Source: Oscheius onirici (taxonomy: Eukaryota > Nematoda > Chromadorea > Rhabditida > Rhabditidae). From it: a stretch of DNA of 64,000 nt. This document shows positions 45,451 through 57,783 of the stretch, in pieces. How positions within the stretch are numbered: the first letter of the stretch is position 1; every line of letters begins with the position of its first letter. The notes beneath the pieces are model-generated. The model saw only the letters and a list, made by a program, of their open reading frames with translations, ran no database searches and was not told the DNA's origin. The stretch is taken from positions 7,390,398-7,454,397 of the forward strand of contig OW051469.1 in assembly GCA_932521025.1 (NCBI GenBank). Direction: 5' to 3'. The translations under genes were made by a program, and so were the position numbers.

Positions 45451-45999
45451 TTAAGGAAGCCTACAGAGGACACAAGGCATTTTAAGGTTGCTGGAAGAAA
45501 TCACACAAAATTTTGGTCAACAGAAAAGCCTAATGGACTTTTGTAAAGACCTCGAGTCCAAAAGATGATCGTAAGTCAAACTCTTCTAAGAAAACTCACT
45601 TTTTTGTCAGCTTTTGAATCATGACGGCAAAGACGACATGACCCACAGGTGTTTGCGCGCCAACAGAATGATACCCCACCTTCGATCGTGGCGACTGATT
45701 CAAAGGGGTTTGAGCGAAACGCGAGCAAGCAGGTGTATTTTGAGTCTAGTTAAAGGTGAACCTACCCAGCTGGCTTTTTTAAACCGAGGCTGATGACCAT
45801 TTTTGTGTCGGGGAAGCAGAGAGTAAGTGAGAAGGGGTGGGGCGGAGCAGAATTCGTCTTGGGGGACCGACCCAGTTAGCATCGGAGCTCGAATTAGCTC
45901 GTCGGAACACTGCCATTCACACTGCCCGACACAATTGGTTCCATTTTGAAGAGACGCATCAAAAGTCAAAAAAAACAAAAGGAGGAAGAAGAATATCAT
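45451..45999 (-). CDS. Candidate small secreted cysteine-containing protein
   Basis: An ATG at 45999 opens MIFFFLLLFFLTFDASLQNG, a strong signal peptide, followed by TNCVGQCEWQCSDELIRAP with a CxxxCxxxC spacing like that of the Cys-repeat genes of this window. The first exon can end at GTAGGT (near 45766). A second (SPRSKVGYHSVGAQTPVGHV) is open and ends at GTGAGT. A very short last exon could end at TAA 45451-45453. Only the first exon is convincing; the rest is inferred from phases. Confidence 0.35.
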
Positions 46000-48900
46000 A
46001 AAGGTTGGATAATATGTATATGTGTTGGGAGCGAGGAGAAGGAGAGTGAAAGGCTGGAATTCGCGCGCGGCAGAGACAGTTCGAGATATGCGAAGAGAGA
46101 TTTCGGGCCTTGAGGTGGGCCACCAGCTAAGCGAAATTTGAGTAGCCCCGCGCACGGCCGAACGGACAGATAACATCAGAACGGAATGCGCGGGCGGAAC
46201 GCCTCAGGGTACCAGTTGCTGTCTTTACGGGAGAGAGAGGATCAACACACGTAACAGCTGGCAGAAAAACGGTGCGGAAAGTCCTTTGAAAGGTTGCTTC
46301 CAGTTTCTTTTCAATTAATCCTCTTTCCCAGCTAAAAGCCTTCTACACTGGGTTCTTCCTTTTGAGAGCGATTAATAGCTACAAGACCATTTTCTGTAGA
46401 TAAAAGCTGCCAAATTGAACTAGCAATTGCTCATAATTGTCTCTCTAGGCTTGGAATACATTGCGAAAAGCTTTGGAGCGTCACAGTGCAAGTTACTGTC
46501 CAGGAAGCACCCGCAGCGCAATGGAGCTCGTTTTTAGCGTTGACAATGAGGGGAGGAGGAAAGTTACTGAAAGAAAGGTTTTTTCTGTCCCAACGCCGGG
46601 TGACAATCTTAAATTTCAGAGAAGGTAACGCGACTAAACTTCTAGCCGCTTCTACCGTTTTTCTCAAAATTAAAGGTGCCTAGAAGAAAATGGAGTCCCG
46701 AAGAGAAAAGTCAAGTTCCCCGGAAAGATTTCTAATTGCTTTGGTAAACCCTTCAGTATCGTACATCAAAACGGATCATACTACAGTCAAAAAGCTGGAC
46801 ACAATAAGAAGAGTCTTAGCTGCCTTGGTTGTTTGACTAAACTGATAAGAGAAAACAAGGGCAGCTGGCTTGGGAACAACATTGACCATCTGGACAGTCT
46901 GATTCAAACTCAATTTAGTCTAAAAACAGTGCGCACAGGTGTGAATGGCAGCAGTGCTTGCAAAGGTTTCAGGAAGTGTGTGGTGTCCAAACAGCGGACG
47001 GTGTCAATCTGTCGCCTAAATGGGCTTAGCATTGACCGAGCGTACAAACACGCAGGAGACGGTCGCGCGAGGAGGCTCATTCTCGGCTTTATAGAGCGAA
47101 GAAGAGTGCAGGAAAAGGAGTCGGAAGTGGGGTCCAAGGTCAGGCTGTAGAATCTTTTGGAGGAAAGTTTACATTAAAAGAGTATTTTGAGGCCATGACC
47201 TTCCCAACTGTGCCTTTGGATTATCGAGAGGCAGTGGTCAAGCGGCTGTCATAAATTGCACGAAGAGGATGTAAAGGTGCGAATGTGGTCTCTCGGACAG
47301 CCTCCCTCGCCTGTTACAATATCAATTAATCCAAGAGAGTTGTGCAAGAGTGCCTCCAGCATTTGTGTGCTGCGGCTGGCTGGTAGGTAAGAAGAGAATC
47401 GAAGGAGAGCCGAACAAAGGAAGGCCGCTGGTAGGGAAGGCGAGGGTCATTCAGTGCACACCAGCCACCCGCATTGTTTACCTGGTCAGCCGGCCTGGAG
47501 ACAGTGCAGATGGAATGGAGAGAACAGAATGCGGAGTGACGTTTTGCGAATAGAGCTGGAGACGAACATTTACTTAGCGGACGAGGACAATGGCATGGTC
47601 AGTCGGTAACCGGTAAACAACGTCTTGCAGAAAGTGACTAGCTTTTGAGAATGTGATAGGATTTGGGTAAGATGATGAGCTACAAAGGGTCTGCGTATTT
47701 GTTGCCGTTCCTTGTTCCACTACTATTTCATATTTAAAGTAAATTGAAGAGACTCGTTCTATCACTGTCTCGGTACGTTACTGGTTGAAAATATCAGTTG
47801 ATGCTCAGCTAGGAAGCGGTAGTTTATTAGAATTCAGTTGTATATTTTAACCTTCAGGGGAAACGAAAAGGAAAGATTGAGCAACGTGCGGGAAATCTCA
47901 AGATGCCGATTGACCCACCAGTAACCGTCTGTTCATCGGATTCACGTTTTTAAACCTAGTAGATTTGCGACATTGGACAGCTATAAGAGTTCGGACAACC
48001 GCGTACGAAGTGTCCGTTCTCAAATCCACTCGACTGCTTCATCAGGAAATGAGTAACTGTATGAATAGTCTAACAAGTAATAAACAGTGTAAATAATAGA
48101 GAACTTTTTGATGTGCTGATCTTTCAGAATCAAAACAGGGACATCCATAAGTAACGTTCGGAAGTCTCTTTTCCCATCTTTGTGCTTCAGGATCGAAAGG
48201 TGAAAGGCAGAGGTTGACAGGCGTCCTGTCATAATTGCTTGTGCGGGAACGAGTCGATTAGCATAACAAGAACATGGGGCAAGATTTAAGAGCGAGAGAC
48301 CGGCCAGCGCGAGGCCATTAAAACAATTGTTGGTGCAGGTATTCGAAGAAGAGAGAGGAGTTGAGAATGGACACCGGATGGCGCAATACAGGAAGAAAGC
48401 GAGCAGGGCTGAATGAAGAAGAGAAAGACGGACCCAATGGAGAAGCTGTGGCGTGTTTGTTTTGCGAAACGGAGACACGGTGTGAAACGCGAAGGGCTGG
48501 CGGTAATCCAGCCGCGAAGGAGGGAGCCGGAGCCACAACTGACAGGACCGGTGGGAACGGAACAGGGAGGGGAAAGAGAAGAGGATCTGACCCCAAAAGG
48601 AATCTCTCTATCGCGAAATTAGGCACTGTTTATGATTCGGGGGCGCTCTCTCTCCCTACGGCGTGATGGCCTTGGGCCTTTCAGCCACGGGCATCCCGAC
48701 AACAAGACTACAATTTCAACATTCCAGTGAATTTGAAGGGTCATCAGCATCCAAATAGCGTGTGGAACAGAAGAAGCTGGTGGAAAATTATCCCAAATTG
48801 AATTTTTAGCGTGTCAGGAAAGTCCGTCATGTTCATTGCTCGGAACCAAAAGTTGTTTAGACCCAACTAGTTATTAAATGTAAAGATATGTTAACCATCA

Positions 48901-49650
48901 ATAAGCGATTAAAATTATGATTAAATGCCGCTAACCTGCATTTTTCGTCCGAAACGTCCGCTTCGCTTGGTAGAATCTACTGAAGAGACGGGTAGAAGAC
49001 GAACATCCTCGGAAAAGCATTTGTAGAGTAACTAACACAAAGATTACATGGAACAGGAGTTAACAAGTCGACCCTAATTGACCTAGGCAATACTGTTAGT
49101 TTTTCAAATGATGTTCGAATTGGGTTGTCGTCTTATACTCGTCGCTCTGCGTCAGTAGCTTCCGCCGAACCGAAATTAATTTTGGAGGAAAGGAACAAAA
49201 TATCAGGTTAGTCGCAATAACAAGACAGGGGGTTCTGGTAGAAGTTTAAGGAAAAAGTTATTAGGAGGGGAAGAACTCACTTCAATTCGTATTTTTCGGA
49301 CTGGAAAAAACGCTGCAATGTAAGAAAGACGACAACAGTTTTGTTGTCTTACAGATGTCGTGAAGCCTCACGAAATATTTTGTGTAGCCTCCGATTTCTT
49401 TATGTTTTTACACGTTCTATGATGCGTAAACACCTGTACCTTCGCGGCAATATTTTCGACTTTTACACCAAAAATGTTGGAGCAACGGCGCTGTTCTTGA
49501 TAACGGATGCCGCAGCCTCAACAGTTACACAAAGAAAGGTATCTATGCTGTGTATCTCATCTCTTTACGAACTATCTGATTCACTGTTCCATTCTCAAGA
49601 TACCAGGTCAGTCTGTCCTGTTCTTGCTTCTCTTTTCACTTTAAAGACGA
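46000..49650. other. 3.6 kb without a recognised gene
   Basis: No exon chain was found on either strand. Open frames at 46833, 48020 and 49341 are isolated and have no recognisable content. A short perfect stem, GACAACAGTTTTGTTGTC, lies at about 49332-49349. Confidence 0.4.
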
Positions 49651-49651
49651 C

Positions 49652-49657
49652 TTTATT
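49652..49657 (-). terminator. Polyadenylation signal of the GABA receptor gene
   Basis: AATAAA on the minus strand about 77 bp after the TAG stop at 49734-49736. Confidence 0.65.
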
Positions 49658-49733
49658 CGAAAGCTTATACCAGTAATCGAGTATCAAATGATGCTTTGTT
49701 TTTCTCCTTCCGTTTCTATCTATTCTCCTCTCT

Positions 49734-52700
49734 CTAAACGATGTCCGCGAACCACTCCGCAAGTGATTTCTCACACGCCGGGTCAATGCTAACAATATGA
49801 AGATTTGGGTAGACTAGAAAGTAGAAGAGGCAAAAGACGACGAAACCGAAGAAGAAGAGCATCTTGAACGACTCTTATAACTGGAAAAATAAGCAGAAAC
49901 CTGCGTGATCCAGTGAAAACGATGCATCGTGGACTGGGTCACTCTCATATCGAACAGCTCCTTCATCATGGTGACTGAACTTTCTTGCGTCTCCTAAAAA
50001 AGTGAACCACCTACAGTATTCCTTAGTCGGCTCCTGAGCAAAAGACTCATGGATATCGGGTACTGTCACTGCCCGATAATGACCATTCCTTAACATGACT
50101 CCATTTCCTCGCCGCTTCTTCTCCTCATGTCGCGAGGTCAGTCGCGAAAGGGAGTTTGTGCTCTCGCTGAAAAACAAGACTCTGTTTGTCCAGCATCGTC
50201 TATTCTTCATCGTCTCAAGCATTCTCATTCTCTCGGAGAGAATAAGGTCAAGAGAGGGGAACAAGTCAGCAATTGACATAGGCAGCCAGCTCTAATAAGA
50301 ATACTACTCTAAGCCTACCACATTCTCCGAATTGGGTCATAGGGAGTGACCCAAAAATCTGGCTGGCGCTTTCTGAACACTCTTTAAGTTGTATTGCTCA
50401 GCATAGGAATGTGAAGGGAGTCTCACCTCTCGACTCGAATCCGTTGACGCATGTACTTTACAAAAGCCAATTTGATCAAGGAGAGGAAGACGATCATGAA
50501 GCAAACACCTGGATATTTAGGGTTCAGAGGATCAGAAATAGACTCACCTAGATAGATATCTAGAGCTTTGACGTAGGACACTCGGGGCATCATCTCATTA
50601 TCTGAACTTTTCTGTATAAAATTTAAGAAAAACTGACAGCTGAAAATCAAGAATGTGATAGCGAGGATGATGGAGATCATGTCCTGGAACTCGGTCTCAC
50701 TTTCCATCCAGAGCGATACCCTAAAAGTATCGTCATAACTGTAAATGACAAGCATACCATGATGTTATTACGACGGCAGTAGACGGAATAATGAGCTGTA
50801 GAAAGCAGAATCCTGAAGAGCGGACAAAAACGAAGCAAACGTAGAGACGGGAGTAGCTGCCAGTCGCGTATTCTTCCATCTGGCTGGTCACGTAGGCTTC
50901 TTTGATTGTAAAGTCAGGGAGTCTGATCTTCAACAGTTTCAGAGCACTTCTTGAGCCGGATGACCATTTGTACATGACTTGGTCGGCTGTGTAGCCGTCT
51001 GAACTAGGTACTGGTCTGGATTTTATGGTTATTGTCTCTCTTCTTCTATCTGTTTCTTTGCTGTCTTTAGCAAGTTTAAAAAGACAAAGACTTACAGCTT
51101 TCGATTCCCAGCTTACAGACTTGTTTGTCGAATGGGAACAACGTCAGGTCCATTGCTGAAACTCTGTTTTAAACCAGTCAACCATCAACAACTCACTGCA
51201 CTCACAGACCAGACTGATCCGTCTACTGTAAAGCAATTGTCCAGTTTCTTGAAGTCTGAGCAGAGAGCGATGAGAGATGCTGTTTCTTTGTGGATTCTTC
51301 GAAGCGATCGCGTTTGGAACAAAAGTGTCAGGGAACCAGAGAAAGTTCGTATAGGACTCGTGCAGTGCCAGCTCGGTCTTGTTTTTGAACAACGTCTTGT
51401 TGTAAGCCAGACGACGGTCGGTCCACGACTCGCGGTAGAACAACTCCAGAGCGTAGTCCTAAACTTTTGATTCTTCTAGAAATTAACTGGCTACATTTTC
51501 GGAGATCGGTATGAGTCAAACTTTCACTGTTCATAGCCTTCAAGGTCAATTTTCTGCGATTTCACCCCAGCCCGAACCCATTGTCCCCCCTTCTTGTGAA
51601 TAATGACATTGAATTTCAAAATCTCTCAACGCCCCGGAATTATTCATACCATGGAGACTTCCGACACGGCCCTGATATTGCTGACGACGACGGAAACTTC
51701 CACAACCACTGCTTCTGTAATGTCTGAAGAGTTGGGTTTATCGAAACAACACAAACCTCCATTCTTGTTCTCCGGACACTGTCTGTGGTCGTAATTTATG
51801 CGCCTGAGGAACTGAAGGAAATCTCTCGTCTCTCTGGAAGATGGCAGAGGTTTAACTGCATCTAGGTGCAGGGATGCTATGAGTAAAACAGTCCGGAAAT
51901 TGTTACTTTCCTTACTTGGGCACATCAAACTGCATTTTGACGTTTTATCAGACAGCTTAAAAAAGCATTCGGTGTGCCCAAGTGACTAGGAAGCGAGTGC
52001 AAAAAGTACAGAAAGCGGAAGAATCTGTTGTTCGTTTATTCTCTAGTCACATTCTCTCTTACTACACTCCTCTACACTCACCCCTGCGAGCTCACTTCTC
52101 TGAAAACAGAACTTCTTGGTTTAAGGACCGAACGGCATCTGCTAGTCGTCCGTGCGCTAATGCTTATCGTGACGGATGGCTGCCGTCGGCCGAAACAACG
52201 ACAAAAACACTAAGTATAGCCAGTTGTCTCTCTTCCGCGTAAGCCTTTCCGTCCAAAGAGGAGAGAGGAAGAAAACGAACCCTTGACTGAAGATCGAAGA
52301 ATCTGAAGACACCTGTGGAGGCTGGATCTCGCCTTGTCTATGATGATGGGAACGCATCGGGATTCCGCCACCTCTCCTTCTGAATCTATCCAGTTATTTC
52401 CTGTTTATTCGGCATTGCTCTGGGGGAATAGATTTTTGATTCCAGAGCTTCTTATATAAGAAATCAAGTGGTCAAGAAACAAGTGTTGTCGGCTTGATGG
52501 CAGATGCTTTTAAAGTCCGAAATGTTTTGCAAATGTTCTGTGCGAGCTTGTAAATCGTTTGCAGATCACTATATAAATTAAACATGAGGTACAAAAGGTA
52601 GTCTGAAGTTCCAAGAGTACGTACAACGTTAAAACTGCTGCTAGGAAAACGACAGTTAACTCCTAACTTGTAAGATTGTAAGCGAAAACACATTTCTTTT

Positions 52701-53112
52701 CTCGATTTCAAACAATTCTGACATTTTCCCTGTCTCAGTCTATGGAAAGCGCAAAAAGGTTATCTTTCTGTGTATTTGCTAACTTTTAAAATATGGCTCG
52801 GGAATACATACCCGGAAAAATACCGGATTTTAAGCAATTGTAGATTTTGAACAAAACTTTTCTTTTTTTCAATCTGCTGTAAAACAAGGTACCTTCCCGA
52901 CTTTCGGCTTGAACCATGTACCGGCTCTTCGTCTTCCTCCAGATCGTCGTAAATGTGGTAGTCGAGACTCCTTGTCTGTTCCTCTTGATGACTAACGCGA
53001 TTCTGATGGTTCTGAGCAGTTTCAAGTACAGCAAACGAACTGGTCTCACTTGATAATTGTACTGTGCTCCGACAATGGTCAACAGAGAGACCATGAGAAC
53101 TCCCAGGAGCAT
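49734..53112 (-). CDS. exp-1: Cys-loop ligand-gated channel, EXP-1-like excitatory GABA receptor
   Basis: About ten exons. The signal peptide [17 protein letters not shown] starts at 53112. The ligand domain carries [49 protein letters not shown] and an intact Cys-loop [15 protein letters not shown] (C-x13-C), which requires the donor after TGCA. Four membrane segments follow: M1 [20 protein letters not shown]2 within [17 protein letters not shown]3 in [20 protein letters not shown] and M4 [18 protein letters not shown]. The overall build is GABA/glycine-type, but before M2 the anion-channel PAR motif is replaced by ETE (50690-50698). That is the substitution reported for C. elegans EXP-1, a cation-selective GABA receptor used in enteric muscle contraction. 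The M2-M3 linker seems about nine residues longer than usual. The M3-M4 loop exon ends are less certain. Confidence 0.85.
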
Positions 53113-55014
53113 CTTCGAGGAGCCAGGTGCACCAGATAGCTTGTTGCGGGAAGCCTTTAACGACTTTGGGAACGAGACATTATGACAAAAAGTAGAAGCC
53201 GCGAGAGAAAGCAAAAATGATACGGGGGAGTCTTGAAGGGCGGAACCCTGTGTATGAATGACTTACGGAGACATAATAGGAGGCCTCTGGTTTCCTGGGG
53301 TCACTCAAAAAGAACCTATTTTTGGGAAGAGACTATCGTAAAAGAATAGTAAGTAGGAGGATTTTTTTCGAAGAAGCCTATAACAAAGGAGCGGGATCAA
53401 CAATCTAAACGAGTGTGAGTTTTAGTCTTTTGCATTTTTTATTGTTTTCTCATGTTTCGGAATTCTTAGAGAGTGCAGAAACAATTAGGTAATCTTGGTA
53501 GATTGTCGATCACAATATTTCAAAGAAGAGAGCGAAGACTGGGGTGGACACTGCTTGACAGAGATGACGTAAGGTACTATCGGATCTACTGAGTTTATCA
53601 CAACGTTCCAAAGTAGTCACCTGACTGGATAATTCGATCTCTCAAAGAATTATAAAGAATCCTTGTATGCCTACCTTTGGAAAATGTAAAAATCAAAGTT
53701 TTCCGAGTGAAGAAGAAAAGAAACGTTTTCAGAAAAAATATTACTAAACAAGCGCACCTAGCTACTTGTACCCGACCTCAATGTGTCCAAAATAATCGAA
53801 AACAAATCTTTTCCATGAGATCAGGCCTTCTTCTAATAACTAAAGTTATCTTTCCATAAGTAGAGACTAAATGTAAATCTGGATTACAGTATTTCATTTA
53901 AACAATGGCTCTATTTCAACAATTTTGGTCCAATATATACCAGAGACCACGAATTCGGTTCTTTGAGGCACTTTTCTCTTTCTGGATTTTGACTAGAATG
54001 TTCTCCTTCGCCAAAGGATAAGTTGACACGAACAGGTTGTTGCTATCCCAATGAACAAGAATTAGAGCTTGGACACTTGTTTATACTTTTAAGATTCCTC
54101 CCTGGTTCTCGTGACTAAGAAAATGAGATCTTCCGGATGATTCCAGAGATGATGAAGAATAAAAGAGTCCTTGTAGCGTGGTGGAATCGAATAAGGTGAA
54201 GAAGAGAGAAGGCGGAGTCTTGATCAAAAAGAGACTAGGAATCAATTGGTACAGAGTCGGACTGAAGTCGCAAAGCAGATGTCAGGACGGGCCGGAAAGA
54301 CAGCATGGCTCAGACAATTTTTGAGAATTAGACTCCGTGGGAGGGGCATTTCCGGGACGGAACATAAAAAAGAGAGAGAGGAAATCGGAGAGATGTTCCT
54401 AACGAGAACATCTTCCCTTCTGATGTCTTCTTTTTATTGGAGATTTTGGAAGCAATAGGCTCCTGAATGGGAATCTCTCCGTGTAATAACAGCTGCCTGA
54501 GGAAGGAGTTAAGACCAACGACTCTTCATTGAGTATGCGTCTTTTGGAGCAGAAAGACTAGAAAAAAGAGCAAAGTTTTCTGGTCAAGAAAGAGAAAAAG
54601 TTACGCTAGAGACAACACACAACTGATTCGATCACAGACGACGGATGCTCTTTAGCGTCGTGGGTGATTGGGTGACGATGCGGGGGTGCCTCTCCTCAAA
54701 TCAGTACAAAGTGATAAAACTCTATCAGTTTCACTCTCGAAACTGTTGAGATTACTCCACTACAGGGAATGAAGAGAAACTGTGAAGCGGAAATTTTGTA
54801 TCAGGCTAAACTAAATTCTCGGTCAATTGGTGTCGGCAAGTTTGTTGAGGTTAGAAACGACTAGACTTGGTTAGTTTTGTTTTCTACTTTCCGGAAAAAA
54901 CTTCTGTAAACGTTATGGCCCAATATTATTTACCATAAGAATTCAGTATAAGACAGAGATTCATTTCCATACCCGCCACAATCGTACATGTTTTTGCAAT
55001 TAAAGGCATTTGTA
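53113..55014. other. Intergenic stretch, no gene seen
   Basis: It holds the 5' flank of the receptor gene and the 3' flank of the sulfotransferase. The open frames at 53677 and 54246 lack splice support. Confidence 0.4.
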
Positions 55015-56602
55015 TCACCACGAGAACTTTCGTCCGACCTGTTCGAAGAAGACTTCATTGTGAGGATGTAGCTTTGTTCTCAACAGCTCCAGAACCTTGT
55101 AGGGAACTTTCCGATGTGCCCTTCCCTTGCTATTGCCCAGACATCTTGTACTCCCGCCTGGATTCCGTTGAAAACAGAAAAATCCTTTGCGTTCATTGAA
55201 AACAAGCTGTTCAGAGCGAATAAGGTGGGGAAGATTGAGAAAGTTCTCAACTTGACGAAGCTAAAACTATATTTGTTTAGAGAGTTTTAAGGAAACATAC
55301 GACAGATAGAGGATTCCCTCTGAAGACGTCTCCGTTGACCACCAGAATACTCTCCATAGAAAAGTGCTGGAGCCAGTTGCCGAGATGAATCTCGTAGAGC
55401 GAATTCCTCAAAGGTTTGTACTCTGGATTCAATTCTGTAGTCCCTGGTAGAAATACTTCGTCGACGAAAACAGGAACGGTCTTGTTTTGCTCAAGTTTGT
55501 TGTAGAACACCTGAAATGGATCGTTTTCTTTCCATACAAAAAAAGTTAAGTCGTGAAAAATATTACTCTTGCATGAAAAGGTTTTGAAAAGGTGTACCCA
55601 CCTGTGTGAAGTCACTAACAGTCCGTTGAACTGGATCCCTGACGATCAAAATTAGTTTCATCTTGGGATTGAACTTTTTGATCCGGTTCGGGGCCATCAG
55701 GCTGGTAAAGTAGCCGGGAGTCTTCTCAATAACGATCTGAAGAGAGCTGGTTAGAAGCTGAGAAAAGGAAAAACCTGATTAGAATCAGCTAGCGGCATGA
55801 GACTCTTGTACCACTCGAAGCCTTTCGTGTAGTTGGAATCGAAAAAGTGTGTTTCTCTTTTGACGACTCGGACAGAAGGATGAAGAGCCAAAGCATCTAG
55901 AAGTGCTCGAGTGCCTCCTTTTCGGACTCCGATGATCAGGGCGGAAGGGAAACGTTGATTTCTTAATATTTTGAGCATGGCTCGGTTTTAGGAAGCAGTC
56001 TTGTCTTGTCGTAGCATCTTGGACAACGTTACGCTAGTTTCTAAGTTGTCGACTGATTTTAACTTGTCATCACTTATCGCCAACTTCAAATCGAAAACTT
56101 TACTAGCACTTTTCTACAAAAAAAAAACTTTAGAACAAACTCAAGAGTTGTAACTTTTCGAAAACTTCAAACTAGACGATTTAATTGTTTTGGAAATAGA
56201 AATAAATTCAGTTCCATTTAATCGTCAGGCAAGCAAGTCGTCTTCTACCTATGCTCGTCCCTTCTTCTACCGAGGTTCGTCTCTTATCTTTCTGGACTGT
56301 TGGGAGGGAAGGAAACTGGACTCTGTCTCTATTATTTCTCTCGGTTTCGCGAAGACTGTATGATTCATTGCTGCTTTCTTCAAGAATTTCTCTGTACCAG
56401 TAGAAAGTACGACTGTCTGTCTCTCCTTCTGTCCCCGCTTCGATTACTATTCTCTTCTGTCCTGTCCTAAAAAGACCCACCCTTGCGGAACAGCTGGCGT
56501 GTACAGTTCAGCACTCGTCGGATACGACTGACTGAATATGGCCAATTGTGCGAGGAAGAACAGTCCCAAAAGGGAGCAGATCAGTACGATCCACTTCCGC
56601 AT
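55015..56602 (-). CDS. hst-3: Heparan sulfate glucosamine 3-O-sulfotransferase, 299 residues
   Basis: Exons 56481-56602, 55775-55961, 55602-55736, 55301-55510 and 55015-55260 sum to exactly 300 codons. The N-terminus MRKWIVLICSLLGLFFLAQL is a signal anchor, giving a type II Golgi protein. SALIIGVRKGGTRALLDAL is the 5'-phosphosulfate loop that binds PAPS, ETHFFDSNYTKGFEWYKSLM follows, and LILIVRDPVQRTVSDFTQ is the 3'-phosphate site. The C-terminal part has ERKGFFCFQ, RCLGNSKGRAH with the usual cysteine pair, and ends GRKFSW. All hallmark motifs are present, so it should place 3-O-sulfate on heparan sulfate. An acceptor TTTTTTGCAG directly precedes ATGGCATGCGG; the second ATG is in frame, the first is not. 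Confidence 0.93.
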
Positions 56603-57783
56603 GCCATCTGCAAAAAAGACTACATAAAGATAACCGGAGAGGAGTATAGCTGACAAGAAAAGAAAATACTTCATCACGCCTCTGCTACCTTCTAAATAAT
56701 TCAAAAGAATCCAAGACGAGATCAGTTTCTTTTACGAGAGAAACGAAGGATTTGGTAGAGCAATAAAGGAGGAGCACGGTCGGTTAATGATACTAATAGG
56801 AGGCCTACTTGAGCACCAGCCGCCGATCCATATAAATAAGCTCTTTGATTATTTGAGTTGTGCGCGGGGGTAAGCGAGAGAGAATGAAAGGGATGAACCT
56901 GAAAAAGCCGTCGCCAAAACTGTGACCGAATGTTGCCAGTCAGGTGCCACAAAAACACGAGACTGTTGCCATGGGAAGGGGAATTTTTGAGAGAGGATGG
57001 GATAATTACAGTAGGTAGAGCGCGACGCATCACCATGTGAATAGGAGGCGACCTTGTGTTCAGTGGGAGGACGAATCACCTCTCACATCGAAAACGGTTT
57101 CTATATGGGAAAGAGAGGCGCGTTGAAATGATGTTTACTTAGCATGTGAAAGGGGTAGTAGGGTTTTAAAACCTTTCTCAGGGTACACAGTAGAAAAAAT
57201 AGGAAAGTTTAACCTTCAGAAAGGAAGAACTGAGAGACAGAGAATAGAAGTGTTTAGAGCTGCCCCGAGTGATCAAGATAACCAGTCCATTATAAACGTA
57301 AACTCTCTTGAGACCAACTTCTAAACAACGACTTTTCTGAGCGGATAACGAGGAGATTATAGCAAGTGGTAATAACAATTAGTCTCTTTGCCAGAGCCGA
57401 GTTGTGCGGGCGGTTCGTGCGAGATGGCTGAGTAATGGCGGCCTGGCGACCAGGAGTCCGTAGCAGCTGTTCTTCCCGTCTTAAAGAAGTCACTCTCTCG
57501 GGACTGACCCACCGGGCGGACAGTTGTGACATAAAAAGTGGGTAAGAGGGGAAACCGACACCGTGGGTCAGCAGTGGTCTCTTCCGTTTCGGAGGGATTA
57601 AAGGGACTGGCGACAAGGATTAACAATTTTATGAGATTTCCAACAACACATGAGATATGCACAAAACAGAAAAGATATAATTAAAATTAAGGGTTCTTGA
57701 AAGACGTCAACGCACATGGTGGCTACGGCGTACCCGGGGACATACGAGCACTCATTTTTTTGTTAAAGGCACAGGGAAGAGAA
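56603..57783. other. Intergenic stretch, no gene seen
   Basis: No exon chain was recognised. It separates the sulfotransferase start from the 3' end of the large Cys-repeat gene. Confidence 0.4.

Noticed and set aside
45700-46176. 158-codon open frame on the minus strand taken whole
   Set aside because: Only the part from ATG 45999 has signal-peptide character; the N-terminal part and the tail past the GTAGGT donor look like non-coding read-through.
48020-48666. Overlapping open frames of 69-172 codons
   Set aside because: Purine-rich DNA without stops in several frames; no start context, splice sites or recognisable domain.
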